A stretch of DNA of 64,000 bases from Sciurus carolinensis (lineage: Eukaryota; Chordata; Mammalia; Rodentia; Sciuridae). Position numbers and translations under genes: made by a program. This document shows positions 24,239 through 35,899 of this stretch, piece after piece. Under the pieces are notes generated by a model, which saw nothing but the letters and a program-made list of their open reading frames with translations, was not told the DNA's origin and did not search any database. Where the stretch lies: the NCBI RefSeq assembly GCF_902686445.1, contig NC_062214.1, positions 45,207,454 to 45,271,453 on the forward strand, written 5' to 3'. Each line of letters begins with the position of its first letter. Position 1 is the first letter of the stretch.

Positions 24239-25003
24239 CTGCAGGGTAGAAAATAATGACAGCTCTTTCACCAAAGTTAAATTTTAAATAGGGTTTAGGG
24301 TTTTAAAAAAATGATCTCTATTAAAATAAATCTTTCCAGTCATTGGAACTGCATATACTGAACTCCAAGCCAAGGTGGATGAAAGCCTTAGAAACATAGT
24401 ACAGATGTCCCCAGAGCCACCTCTCCCACTGCACCATTCTTCCCCTTTCAAATTCTGCTTTGGTCAGCCTGAAATCATGCTAGTCATCAAACAATAAAGT
24501 GGTATGGAGTAATCAATCAATGGCCCTAATACCTGAGTTCCTTAAAAATTCACAGGACACAAATGGTCCAATGAGGCCACTGCTATCCTTCTATAAATGC
24601 TACATGAAAATAAACAGCTGGAAAATTAAGATGAATGTCCACTAATGAAATAATAGTGATGACAACAATAGACGGTCATTCTGGAAGGCAGATTTAAATT
24701 TCATTAGCAGATACAAAAACACTCCAGATGTACAATGTATATCTACTTCCTGTTACTGCCAACATCTGTGCCTCCCTTCCATTTGTTTCCACCACTTCAG
24801 TAAATTCCTCCTAGCATCATTTCATATAAATAGGCTCCAAGTCTTTTGATTCCAAAGTTTGTAAGAAACTACTGTGAATTATAAGGAATAATTCCTCTTT
24901 AGACCTCATCAGAATTTTTACTAAAGAAAATGAAAAATCAAGGAATTCCTCAATTTAAGTGCCAGAGTAATTTCAGTGTGTAAAATTTACTGACAGTGCT
25001 TAC

Positions 25004-25181
25004 CATCAGCTACACTAGGGCTAGGATTGATGAGTGTCTCCAGTGTACAGGGCCCCTTAGATGATAAGACCGCTGGGAAACCAGGCACGAGGCATGCAAA
25101 AATCAGCACCTGTTCTTCTGCACAGTTTGTCTGCAGTGCTTGAAGCCACAAAAGAAACAACCTGATTCCTTCACATCTTAT
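25004..25181 (-). CDS. RALGAPA2: RALGAPA2 coding exon (178 nt)
   Basis: Encodes 59 codons from [20 protein letters not shown] to [10 protein letters not shown] plus the first base of an alanine codon. The acceptor is tctttag|ATAAGATG and the donor is GATG|GTAAGC. It enters in phase 0 and leaves in phase 1. The leucine-rich REG/[14 protein letters not shown] helix is a hallmark of the conserved N-terminal helical region of RalGAP alpha subunits. No catalytic residues are expected here. Only 765 nt of intron separate it from the following exon. Confidence 0.93.
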
Positions 25182-25339
25182 CTAAAGACAAAATTAAAAG
25201 CAATGAAAATGAAACACTTACATGGATTTGTAGAAATGCATCCAATGTAGCATCATTCTTAAAGAAAAACTAGAAGTTAAAGGCACTGTTAAAGTACTAC
25301 ACCAAGTTCTTCACTAAATGGCAAGTAAGCAAGGATGCT

Positions 25340-25575
25340 ACAATACAGCACAAGGATTAAGAGCTTGGGTTCTGGGGCTAGAGGGCTTGGGTTCAAATTT
25401 AGCCTCTGCCAGTTTCTAGCTGTTACCTGTAGGAAACTACTTCTTTTTGCCTTAGTTTCCCCATCTGTAAAACAGGGATGATAAGAGTTTTGCCACAAAA
25501 GACTGTTATAAGTATTAAGTGAGTTAACATATGTAAGGTACAAAAAGGGGTCCTGGCTCCCATTAAGCACGATTT
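25340..25575 (+). mobile_element. MIR SINE, near full length
   Basis: Follows the MIR consensus in order: 'ggattaagagcttgggttct', 'gcttgggttcaaatttagcc', 'tctgccagtttctagctg', 'agtttccccatctgtaaaac' and 'gtattaagtgagttaacat'. Ancient mammal-wide element in intron. Confidence 0.9.
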
Positions 25576-25579
25576 ATTT

Positions 25580-26205
25580 CCTATTAATTTCCTCCTTCTA
25601 GTATTTCATTCTTTAAGGCCACAGTGTCCATACCAAAAACCCAGTGACAAAGATAATCTTTCTCCAAATTTACACTGTGCTTTAAACAGAATTTTGTAAT
25701 GTCACTATTAAATGCACCTATTCATAAAGTTCTTAAAAATCAGTCCTAGGAGCTAAATGAAACTGAAGACCTATCTCAATCACACAGGGAAGCTCTCCAG
25801 CTACCCTCCCTCATATCCATACTCTATTATAACCTCTTCATTGTTCTCTGAATGGTCAGCATTCCCTGGTAGAAAAAATACATCAAGATAGGTAGATGCG
25901 TTCTTTTTCTTCCTCTACACTTCCAACTTCATCATATTCCTAGAATTAAAAAAGACATCCCTCCTTTTCTGTGTTCCTAAATGGTTGCAAAAGATGATGT
26001 CAATAAAAGAAGATAGATAAATAAGCAAATGAAAATGAAAATGTGTCAGATCACTTGAAAGATGTAATGAGCTCCAAATGCAGGCAACTAGAGTGGCTGC
26101 CTGATCTTTCAATTAACTCAAGGTGGGACTGATCCCTCCAAATCAAGAGTGTTGCAAGCCAAACACAAGGCTCTGCAGGAAAACCAAAAAGTGGAGAAGA
26201 GGACA
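25580..26205. other. RALGAPA2 intron, nothing recognised
   Basis: No exon or repeat recognised. Confidence 0.45.
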
Positions 26206-26242
26206 TGGACATGGACACACACACACACACACACACACACAC
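26206..26242. repeat. (AC)n microsatellite
   Basis: Perfect dinucleotide run preceded by 'catggacatggaca'. It produces spurious open frames (HTHT / VCVC) on both strands. Confidence 0.95.
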
Positions 26243-27412
26243 GAAAGATTCACCAATTCCCAGGAGAAATCAAAATACACCAAGACAGATTCCCCAGCTG
26301 GCAAGAGTGCTACCACATTAACGGAGGGGATTCACAGCACACTTCCAGACAAACCCTGATCTCCACCTGCTCAAACCTCCATGTCTATCCACACTATTCC
26401 TCCTCTTCCCTAGCCTAGCAGGCAAAATGAAGGGTAATGTTGAATATATATTATTCATCCATCAGGCAAAAAAGGATGCATTCACCGAATCAATTAATAA
26501 TTAACATAAGGAAAGTTTCTGTGAAATTCTACAAGTCTCCAATTTTTTCATGTTAACTATAGTTAACTGTATTAAACTATAGTTTTAAAAAAGGGACAAA
26601 TATGGACTCCACACTGAGGTTTGGAGCAGCTTGCTTCTGTTTTTCAACATGTAAGAGAAGGTTAATATATCAAGTTTTAAGCACCTGTGATTGTTTGAAC
26701 TTGTATACAACCAAAAATGTATTAGCTTATTAAAGGCATGCACATATCTTAATTAGCTACAAGTGAAAATTCATGCCAGGCTGACTTCCTTCTGCCACTC
26801 ATGTTTTAGGGTCATCTTATCCCAGCATCAGATAGTCTATGCCATTATAAAAGACATTTTCATTTTAAAACAAGCCAATTTTAACCAAAATTACACGATC
26901 AACCAACTGCAAAAAGATAAATACTCAAGAGTAAGGCTTTCTCTGCTGCTCTTTCCCCACCAGTAGTTCTCAAAATTAGCATAATTAATTCTGAGACATT
27001 ATAATTTTAACAACCAGATTGCTGAGGTAGATAGAATCAGTTGTTAGCAATGAAACTTAGAGAGGAAATGCCCTTTCTTTTTCTGATGATAAAACTGGAG
27101 CAGTCACCACTTTGACCATGATCCTTAGCTGTACTCAAAAGAAGCACAATTAGAACTCAGAACTCCAAACTCTGACAGCCAAGCCATTTTTTCCTAATAT
27201 CACTTAAAATATTCCTCACAATAAGTGACAATGTTAAGAACAAAAAACTTTCTAAACAATATCCATCATATAATTTCTCAATTAAAAATAAAAACTGATA
27301 AGGTGGTTTGTAAAGATCTTTCATTTTCAAAATGGCCTTTTTTACTTTGTGGCAATAATAAACTTAAGAGTAATGAAAAATATCCCATTATATTTTCATC
27401 TAAAATAAATAC
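26243..27412. other. RALGAPA2 intron, nothing recognised
   Basis: Ordinary intronic sequence down to the donor of the 44-nt exon. Confidence 0.45.
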
Positions 27413-27456
27413 CTTAATAGAATTTCCAGTGTGTAGAAGCTTCTTTAAAGTTGAGC
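27413..27456 (-). CDS. RALGAPA2: RALGAPA2 coding exon (44 nt)
   Basis: A very short exon. It completes the split glycine codon (G|GC) and encodes STLKKLLHTGNSIK. The acceptor is ctttcag|GCTCAA and the donor is ATTAAG|GTATTT. It enters in phase 1 and leaves in phase 0, so its 44 nt are exactly what the neighbours require. The LKKLLHTGNS core is shared across RalGAP alpha subunits, as I recall the family. An exon this small would be missed by ORF finding alone; it is supported by the splice sites and phase. It lies 2231 nt upstream of the next exon. Confidence 0.9.
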
Positions 27457-28250
27457 CTGAAAGTTTAAAACAATGAATTAGAGTATATAAATGAATATTT
27501 AATGTCTATTTTTTAAATATCACTTTTAGAAATAAAAAAGTACTTTTGATAAAAGGGTATACTTTATTAAAAGTAAAAGCAAGGACACCCTTCAGAAGCA
27601 AAGCAGTGTCACAGAAGGAAGATGTTGTTAAGGTAAAAGTACTTTAAGTACGTACCTTTTCAAAATTCTTTTAAAAGAATCAAAATGATGGATATTGAGG
27701 TAACCCAAAACCCATAGTATAATATGTAAAAATATCTTTGTCATATGTAAAATATTTTTTTTTAATTTTAAAGGTGAAAATAATGTCAAATTATTGTTCA
27801 CAAAACATTTCTGCAAGAACATTTTACAAATATGCAGAATGGTATGTTTCTCTCCTGGCAATCATATGTATGGGGTTTGGTCTCTCAATAAATTCTCTAG
27901 CAGAGTACTTAGGTCACTGTCAAGGAGGTGGAATTAAGATTTACTCAGAACTATAACAGTCAACAGCTAAAACTTTCACACTGCAGTGTCAAGTGTACTG
28001 AGAAAAGTCTCTCGATGGAAATATATTTATATTCTATAAAAGCATTCATGCCCCCAGGATGGACATGGTATCAAAATTCCATCTAAATGGTGCCTCTAAA
28101 ATAGAATCTAACCTCGAAAAAAGGAAGGTACTTTCAAAACAGAAATATATTGGAAGTTTCAGGCAAGAGAACTTTTCTTTTAATCAAATTGCATATGTTA
28201 AGAAAAGAAATTACTTAGATCTCCCCAACGAAAAGTTTTGTGCAGTATTT
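27457..28250. other. RALGAPA2 intron, nothing recognised
   Basis: A+T-rich with no repeat recognised. Confidence 0.45.
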
Positions 28251-28264
28251 TAAAATCAGATATC

Positions 28265-28353
28265 AAGGGCTGGGGAGATAGCTCAGTTGGTAGAGTGTTT
28301 GCCTTGCAAGCACAAGGCCCTGGGTTCAATCCCCAGCACCGAAAAAAAAAAAA
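28265..28353 (+). mobile_element. Young ID SINE with 13-bp target-site duplication
   Basis: Near-consensus ID element. The pol III A-box region is 'tagctcagttggtagagtg', the B-box region is 'ggttcaatccc', and the body ends 'cagcaccg' before a pure A run. A direct repeat, aaaatcagatatc, flanks it at 28252-28264 and 28354-28366. It is antisense to RALGAPA2. It looks like a tRNA gene, but the A tail and the duplication identify a retroposon. Confidence 0.93.
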
Positions 28354-28366
28354 AAAATCAGATATC

Positions 28367-28734
28367 GAATTACATTTCACCCATTAAATGTATATCAAAA
28401 AGATGAATCACCATGAAATAGAGCCAGTGTCTCAAGGATTAATACAAGCCAGATCTCTGTGGATATTAAATATATACTTACATATGATAGCTAAATGTAT
28501 AGAATTCAGTAGTCCGAACAAAACCACAGGCAATCTGAAGTAACCTTTAATAACTGCTATTCTGTTACTGTAACAACTAACATTGGGCCCTCATCTCTTG
28601 TATGTGTCTCACTAGCCCACTGGTTGCCACTTTATTGACTCATGTGAATAACTGAAAAAATAAATGAATGAATAAATAAAATTTAATTAATTGGATTGAT
28701 TGTATGAATGTTTAACTTCTATTGGCTAACTTTT
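28367..28734. other. RALGAPA2 intron, nothing recognised
   Basis: No exon or repeat recognised; an (AATG/AATA)n-like stretch lies near 28660-28690. Confidence 0.4.
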
Positions 28735-28978
28735 TCTTTATTTTTATTACATTTTAATTAGTGCATTATAGTTATACCTAATACTGGGGTTCATTTTGAT
28801 GTAATCACACATGCATGAAATATGATTTGCCTCAATTCAGTCCCCAGTACTTTCTCTGTCCCTCCTGCTCTCCCTCCCCCTGTTCCCTTTCCTCTACTAC
28901 TGGTCTTCCGTCTATTTATTTATAGTTCTTTTTAAAATTGGTGCTTTACAGATAGACATAAAGGTGAAATTCACTGTG

Positions 28979-29017
<39 letters not shown>

Positions 29018-29140
29018 TAACATAATTTGGTCAATTTCATTCTACTGTTCCTTCCTTCCTGCTACTACCTTCATTTACCCCACTGATCTCCATTATATTT
29101 TCACAGAATCCTCTCCTCCTAGCTTGGCTAATTCTTCTTT
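28735..29140 (-). mobile_element. L1 3'UTR fragment, older rodent L1 type
   Basis: Reverse-oriented: T-rich tail, 'tagtgcattatagttatacc', 'ttcattttgatgtaatcac', and a C/T-rich tract near 28855-28905 (complement of the L1 purine tract). A (CA)n microsatellite sits inside at 28981-29014. Confidence 0.65.
28981..29014. repeat. (CA)n microsatellite
   Basis: Perfect CA dinucleotide run within the L1 fragment. Confidence 0.95.
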
Positions 29141-29735
29141 GTATCTTTAAAAAATATATCCTTTAACTGGAGGTCTGAGGTAAGAAGAAAAACATGTATC
29201 CTCTATACACATGGTTTTTATGAACTCTAAAGGTTAATAGTTGCAGAATATTAAAGTAGTTGAAAAAATATTCAAAAAATAAAAATTGAGTATATTTAAA
29301 TTCACAGCATTAGTTTAAATATTTTATTTATAATAAAGAATGTATTATTATGACTTTACTTTCCTGAATTTAATTGACTCAAACTCATCAAAATTTTCAA
29401 AATCTACTTGTTTCTTATTTTCAATTTTGAGATCTACCACATTTGACAATATCTTTTTGATCAACTGAAAATCTTTTAAAGATATTAAGGTGAAAAGTTC
29501 ATAAAGGTACAAAAATCCTTTCTTATTTTAGTTTTAATTGTTTAAAAACTCCCTCTATATATCATGTCTCAAGCCAAAAAACAAAGTAGCATACCATCAG
29601 ACAAGGGTCCAGAACATGGAAAAACTCCCTCTGGGATGCTGGTGCACAAAGCCAGGTCGAAGTGGCTAGTGGATCAAGAACATAGAACTTCCTGGCACTA
29701 CAAGATGCACACTAAGCATGAGGGAGCAGGAATTT
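29141..29735. other. RALGAPA2 intron, nothing recognised
   Basis: A 63-codon plus frame at 29564-29755 is open but matches no protein I know. Confidence 0.4.
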
Positions 29736-29737
29736 TT

Positions 29738-30835
29738 AAATTAACCAAAAATTAGCTCAAAATGGATCAATATGAACCATAATAACAGAACTGCTGGAAG
29801 AAAACCACAGATCTTTGTGACTTCAGGTTGAGTAAAAATTCTCTAGATACAATATCAAAAGCACAATCCATAAAAGGAAAAAAAATTGGATTTCTTCAAA
29901 ATTAAAAACTTTACTCTTCAAAAGACACTACTATTTAAGGGATTAAAACAACATAACAAATAGGGAGAAAATATTTCCAAGACATATATCTAATAACACA
30001 ATATGTAAAGAACTCTCAAAATTTAATACTAAAGGAAAAAAATTTTTAAATGGACAATAGATTTGAACATACATGTCCAAAAAAAAAAAATACAGATGGC
30101 AAACCCATCAAAATATGCTCAAGATCTTTAGTCAAGGAGATATTACTACTAAAAAAAAAAAAAAGATTTTTTTTTTTTTTAAATTGACCATACCAAGTAT
30201 TTTTAACTGGAACTCTCACACTAAGGATGGGAATATAAAATGGCACAAACACTTTGGAAAACAGTATGTCAGTTAAACATATGCCTTTATATGATTTAGC
30301 CATTTCATTCCCAAGAGATAGGAAAGCATATATTTCCACAAAGATTTGTATACAAAAATTTACAGTAGTTTAATATTTGTAACTGCCAAATACTCAAAAT
30401 GCCTATCGACAAGTGCACAAATTATAAACATATAATGGAATACTGTACTACTAAGAAATAAGAATAAACTATTAATATGTGCAACAACATAGGTGAGTCT
30501 CAAAATAATTACACCAAGTGAAAGATGTAAATAAGAGTACATGCAGTATGATTCCATGAATATAAGTCTCTAAAAAATGCAAATTAGTCTATAGCAACAA
30601 AAAGCAGATAAGAGGTTAACTTGGGACTGAGTGATGAGGTGGGAAGGGTGAAAGAGAGGGGTCACTAAGGGGGATGAGGAAACTTTTGAGGGTGATAGCT
30701 CTGTTAATTATCCTGATGGTAGTATTAATTTCACAAGTATATACATATGTCAAAACTTCTCAAAATGTGTATTTTAAATATATCCAATTTACTGTATTCC
30801 CAATCAAGATGTTTTTCAAAATAAAAAAGAACAGG
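29738..30835 (+). mobile_element. Ancient L1 (L1M-type) 3' end
   Basis: Decayed ORF2 C-terminus and 3'UTR. It begins near 'caaaatggatcaatatg', continues through 'ggatttcttcaaaattaaa', 'tggaaaacagtatgtcagtt' and 'aatggaatactgtactac', and ends in 'tttttcaaaataaaaaag'. Plus orientation, antisense to the gene. Many stops. An A14-GA-T14 hairpin lies at 30151-30180. Confidence 0.8.
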
Positions 30836-33800
30836 TAGCCTGGAAGTGACTGGATGAAAGATCTGGAGGATGGAGATGTCGTCAGACATCTACATGATGA
30901 AAAGGATCAGGAAACTGCCAAAGGATAGAGGTGAGGGACAATGGGCTAAAGGTAATTTGGATTGAAGGAAAAAGACTAGAAGTGAACAAGGTCATGAAAA
31001 AGAAGAAGAGGAAGAGAAAGAAAGGGAAAAAAAGGCAAATGAGAGGAGATATGGATTTGTCACTGAAGAGAAAAAAGACCATGATCTTACCCCCACACTC
31101 CTGAAGGAGAGAGAGGAGCCTCCAGATCTCCAGATTTCAGATGGCCAAAGAGGTGACACAAAGAGACAGGCGGGCTATTGTTTGGCAAAGTGAGTTGGCC
31201 CCTATGCTCCCCAAGGTATAAGTTCTACCCATTCTTCAGGAACACAGAGACAGTCAGGATCTGGGACTGACTGCAATGCACTGTTGAGGGAGTCCTAGTA
31301 TCATGTGAGAAGGAGGCCCTGCTCCCTCAGGAAGAGTAAGAGATGGCATGGCCTAACTGCAAGGGAACCAAGAAAAGCTGTAAGACTCAAGCTCCTAATG
31401 AGCATACAGAACCCAACAGGCAGTAAAAACTTTGGTGATAAGTTGTGTCACATTCAGCAATACACAGGGCCACTGAATAGCCCCAGGCATAAAACCAGGG
31501 ACACTCTTGAAAAGTCAAATTTCAGTTTAGTTGTGCACTTGGTTTTTATACTATGTGTAAGAGAAATCTAGTTGAATAAATTAAATTTAATGATAATTCA
31601 TATTAAAAATTCATGAAATACTGCACATATGTGAATTTTCTGCCAACTAAGTCCTACCCCTTTAGATCTGAGGGTGATTTATTTTTAACAATTTTACTGT
31701 AAAACACCTCTAATACAAAATGTTTCCTTTCGCCCACTCCAGACACATTTATTAGGCACAGCACTATACACTGAATGAAATAGGAGAGCTGCTATCTAGA
31801 GCTCATGAGCAGTAAATCCTTTAAAAGTGAACAGACATAACTTTAGTTTTGTGTTGGGGACACATGGACACATGAAGAAGTACTATAGCTCTTGCATCAG
31901 ATATCCTTATTTTGCTGCTGTCATTCTTTGTCATCTCAATCCCTATCTGTTCTCCTTACTGCCCAGAGATAAGGTGTCAAGCAGCCACCCCATATCTACC
32001 ACAATTCACTCACTTCAAAGTGGATTCAGAAAACTTGTTAAACAATTTTTCCATTTGTAATCAGTAATAGAAATTTGCAACTAGCTCAGCGGCACGTTAG
32101 CAAATATCACAGAGATCATGAGTGTTATTTTATCCACTTTCCTAATCTTGTTCTACAAAGATCACTTGTAGCAGTACCTCTCTATGTGTGGAATAATGAA
32201 CCAGTGTTTATTTCACACTGTAAAACAATTTCCTCAAGCAGTGACTTACAGAAAAGAGTCGGTCATTAAAAAACCAAAACAAGAAGAAACTAGACTATTT
32301 TCCTTCCAAAAATTCATGTATGAATAATACTTCAAAATACACTCTACTATGATGTTTATCTAAAAAGAACAAGTAAAAACCTGTTTTAAGAGAAATCAAA
32401 CATCTTTGAAAAGTGACATAAAAGGCAGACTTTGTAGCATGAAAGGCAGAGCATTGGGGTAGCTGATGTCTTATATTATTTTCTTCCTTCTCAGGACAAA
32501 ATATGGCTATCAAGTAGGCTTAGAGTTTTTGTGACTAGCAGAATATAGGAGTTGCTGTTATTTTAGGTTTTTCTGCTTAGTTAATTGTCAATTCCAGGAA
32601 ATATACTGTATGTGACCCAAACTTCAAGGTTCTAACCCAGAGTGCCTTTCCCCTACAAGTTGCAATAACATTTAGTTAAGAGTTATATAGCAGTGGTCTT
32701 CCTATTAGGTAAGGAATATTAACTATCTAGACTATTGGGCACTTGCTGGTGAGAAGCCCCCTGCCCTAGTTCTAGAAGTTTTCAAAGGTCAAGATGCCAG
32801 TGCTGAGAAGACAGTCAAAGCACATTTCTTTCTTTGGAGATTGGTGTTTCCCTTATAGTTTCTTAGTTTCTATAATGAACTCAGACAAGAACTTGAGTGA
32901 CAAACAGTAACAGTATTCATGAAACCAAATAAACTAGAAAGAAGAGGTACAGTGCAGCATGGAATGAATATAAATGTGCACAATGACAAACCAATGATCT
33001 CTTACCAATAATTAAAAAATCTAAAAGGTTGTGAAAAAGAAAGCTTTTTTGTGTAAGTCCACAGACCTGATCTGAACTATGTTGGTAACATCTGACTAAG
33101 ACACTTTCTCCACTGATGGTTACTACTCCTATCTTAAGTTTCAGAAGTAAAAAGGCACTTGGTTAGAAAATGCTGCCCAGATTCCTAAGGTGTTACATAC
33201 AGACATTAACACTATTTGATGTTCTAAATGGTTTACTTCATTGTATAACAATGCACACATTGCTGTTCTAAAATCTGAAAAAGTCTTCAAAGCACAGCTA
33301 GCCTGAAGATCAATATAAAAGAAATGCAGACCTATATAAACACCAATTTCTACCCAACTTGATTAATAATGCAAAAATATATTTATCTGAAAAGAGTCTA
33401 TTTGACTGAAGCATTAAGTATATAAGCACCAATAATAAATAAGGATGGTCTTATATACAGATATGTGCAAATACTCATACTTTGGCATTCTGAAATATGA
33501 CTCAATCCAACCACTTTATAGAGACAGCTTGTTCTACCTACCAGGTAAATAATATACACTGCTATTATCTGGCTCAGGATACTAATACTTTGAAATCCCA
33601 ATCAAGGGCTCTGAAGTCTCCTTGATAAGATGCTGCCAAACTAGGTAAAAACCTACTTGTGCCAGTAATTTTAACCAGTTTTTGTGATATTAGGCAGAAT
33701 TAAAGTAATATCACACACTGCTTACTAGATGTATAAAGTTTCTCAACACAAATGCAAATTAGTTTCCACACAGTTCTAATAAGTTTATTCATGCTGAGGG

Positions 33801-34375
33801 GAGTCCTTTAATCTTCAGACATTTTAAAGTGCTTTCTGAAGAAAATGAGTATGGTTTTCATACAAATGATATAAACAAAATTAAAGAAGGATTATATCTA
33901 GCACAGATAAAAAAATACTTCATGCAGTTATTTCTCTTTGTCATTTACTCCTACTATACCATGGAGCATCACAAATCCCCATGATGTCGCTTTAGATTAT
34001 ACTTTGCATTTAAATTTTTTTTCTATTAATTTAAATACACAAACTCGAAGTTTCAAGTAAGCAGAAATGCTATGAACAACTCTCTAAGATTTAAAGGAAA
34101 ACTTTGTTTCTTTGAAAGAGTTAATGATGAAGGTTCTTTAATGACTTATTCATTCAATCCCACAGATATATTTACTATATATACTTTTCTTTTTTTATAT
34201 TAATAACATATAACTTCAAATAGTTCAATTTCTATAAAAGTCAGTTATAATTTTTTTCAAAAAATCCTAAATAAAATTTAGGATTTTGAATTTTGAAGTA
34301 TCTACTGATTGTGCAATATTCTTCCTGCTTCCATGATTGTGCACACATTATTGTCACCCAGAAAACCCATTCCAT
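30836..34375. other. RALGAPA2 intron, nothing recognised
   Basis: About 3.5 kb without a recognisable exon or repeat. A purine-rich patch lies at 30930-31080. Confidence 0.45.
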
Positions 34376-34379
34376 GCTT

Positions 34380-34645
34380 TTCAATACTTGACCTGCTCAT
34401 CTTTCAAGGTTACCTGTTGTGAAGCCTCCCTCAATTCCTCTGAATAATTATTCACCTTTCTCCTTTGCTCTCATTATACTTCTTTCATAGTGACAATTAC
34501 ACTGCAATTATTTTCTCATCTATCCAGTCATAGGGAAATAGGCCCATATGATACAAAAATGGGGAGATATTCTTTGTTTCTGTCCCAGAACTTTATACCA
34601 AATATCTCTCTCTCAATAAACATCTAAATGAATGAATGACCAGTA
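34380..34645 (+). mobile_element. L2 LINE 3' end
   Basis: Shows the L2 3' signature: 'ggttacctgttgtgaagcc', a middle section with 'ctttcatagtgacaattac', and the terminal 'tctcaataaacatctaaatg' followed by 'aatgaatgacc'. Confidence 0.65.
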
Positions 34646-35017
34646 GAGTTAGATTTCATTATAAGATTCATGCTCTCTTGCAATATGATCATCTGGTAAG
34701 GAAGAAAAATTGTAGGAAATGCTAGACTCTTGTAAGGCAGAAGGACTGAAGCAGATAGTCTTTAAAACAGAAGGCAGAATTAACAATTGATGTCCAAGAA
34801 TTACCCCAGCTGGGCTGTGCATATTAAATTAAGATGAGATGCTAGTAGATATTAAGAGCTGGACAGAAAGGTAGTCATGATAACTTGCTTTATTTCAAGT
34901 TTCCTCTTACTGTCACATCCTAAAGCATTCTAAAAGATAATTCTGAGTCAATGGTATAGACTACAGAACAAGAGATTTTTGTAAGAAAACGTAAAATTAT
35001 TTCAGAATACTCTAGAT

Positions 35018-35182
35018 CAGTGTTTCTCAATCTTCATGTACACAAGAACCCCCTTGGGATCTTTGTGAAAATAGAAACTATCATGTTCAGTAGGTCTGGT
35101 TGGGGTGTGAAATTCTGCATCTCTATCAAGCTTCCAGGCGAAGGTTGATGCCAATCCATGGGCCACACTTTAAACTGCACTT
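35018..35182 (+). mobile_element. MER5A-like hAT-Charlie DNA transposon fossil
   Basis: Consensus order visible: 'cagtgtttctcaatcttc', 'acaagaacccccttgggatc', 'ttcagtaggtctggttgggg', 'gaaattctgcatctctatc' and 'gggccacactttaaactgc'. It lies about 180 nt past the donor of exon 35364-35421. Confidence 0.8.
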
Positions 35183-35363
35183 TTAGAATAGAGATATTTT
35201 CCTCCAAAGTTCATGTTGGACTTTTCTTGGGTTTTAACTGTTACATCCTTACCAATATTTCTTGCTATAAGCTGTCTTAATGGTACTTATTATATAAATC
35301 ATTACTGAAAATTCAACTAAAAGAAATACATATTTCTAAAAAACTTTTAAATTTCTTTCTTAC

Positions 35364-35421
35364 CTATACTCTGGTAATGCCATCGAAAGAAAATTCGCTC
35401 AGGTAGAAACTGCAGTATTTT
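35364..35421 (-). CDS. RALGAPA2: RALGAPA2 coding exon (58 nt), most 5' exon in the window
   Basis: This exon encodes KILQFLPERIFFRWHYQSI and then the first base of a glycine codon. The acceptor reads tttatag before AAAATACTG, preceded by a T-rich tract, and the donor is ATAG|GTAAGA. It enters in phase 0 and leaves in phase 1. In RalGAP alpha proteins this segment sits roughly 90-110 residues from the start and belongs to the helical N-terminal region that follows the first exons. It is separated from the next exon by 7.9 kb. The L1-B insertion lies about 0.5 kb upstream in antisense orientation. The assignment rests on the family motif KILQ-x-LPER and on perfect phase agreement with the next exon. 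Confidence 0.9.
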
Positions 35422-35899
35422 CTATAAAATAAAAAAATAAGGTATAAAGAAAATAAACCATGAAATTTTATACTTTGGTGTTAAGCCTTTATTACCTGCT
35501 ATTTGTTAGTTTCAGAAAAGAAAAGGAAAAAGTATTTAATATAAATACTGCACTTTATTCCATATTTCTATGGACGCTTCTTTTACTTGTCCCAGGCAAG
35601 TTTCCTTCCCTGAAAATTTTAAAAAGATTACTATCCCAAGTTTAATTCCCCCAAAAGAAAAAAGAAAAAAAACTTAATCATTCTTTCTTAACTGACAGTC
35701 ATTGCTTAAATATTAAAAGAATATTTTCCCAAATGCCAAAATTCCCAAGTTTATTCTTTTTCACCATCTCTTTCTCCTTTCCATCATAATCATTATTAGT
35801 CAAAAACAGAGATGGGAAGAAAGGAGAATAAAAAGAAGATTTAAAAAACAATTCAGTAGAAAAAGGAAATGAAACTGGTAGCAAAATTTCATGCTATTG
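35422..35899. other. RALGAPA2 intron, nothing recognised
   Basis: Stretch between the most 5' exon and L1-B. A-rich with no repeat recognised. Confidence 0.45.

Larger units (their letters stand above)
12444..35421 (-). other. RALGAPA2: RALGAPA2 gene, partial: seven internal N-terminal exons
   Basis: RALGAPA2 encodes the alpha-2 catalytic subunit of the Ral GTPase-activating protein complex, which pairs with RALGAPB and switches off RalA and RalB in the cytosol; this is family knowledge. The sequence shows seven exons of 58, 44, 178, 116, 139, 200 and 228 nt on the minus strand. They sum to 963 nt, or 321 codons, open throughout with consistent phases at all six junctions. Introns are 7907, 2231, 765, 2200, 1742 and 7170 nt. 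I assign alpha-2 rather than its paralogue RALGAPA1 because the exon after the VL|D junction reads [20 protein letters not shown], which as I remember them fits RALGAPA2 and differs clearly from RALGAPA1. The catalytic Rap/RalGAP domain is C-terminal and lies outside the window. I recognised no earlier exon between 35422 and 64000 and no later exon between 1 and 12443. Confidence 0.93.

Noticed and set aside
26051..26418. Open frames with HTHTHT and VCVCVC on opposite strands
   Set aside because: Created by the (AC)n microsatellite at 26206-26242.
28265..28353. Possible tRNA gene
   Set aside because: A-box and B-box regions are present, but the poly-A tail, the 13-bp target-site duplication and the ID consensus show a SINE retroposon.
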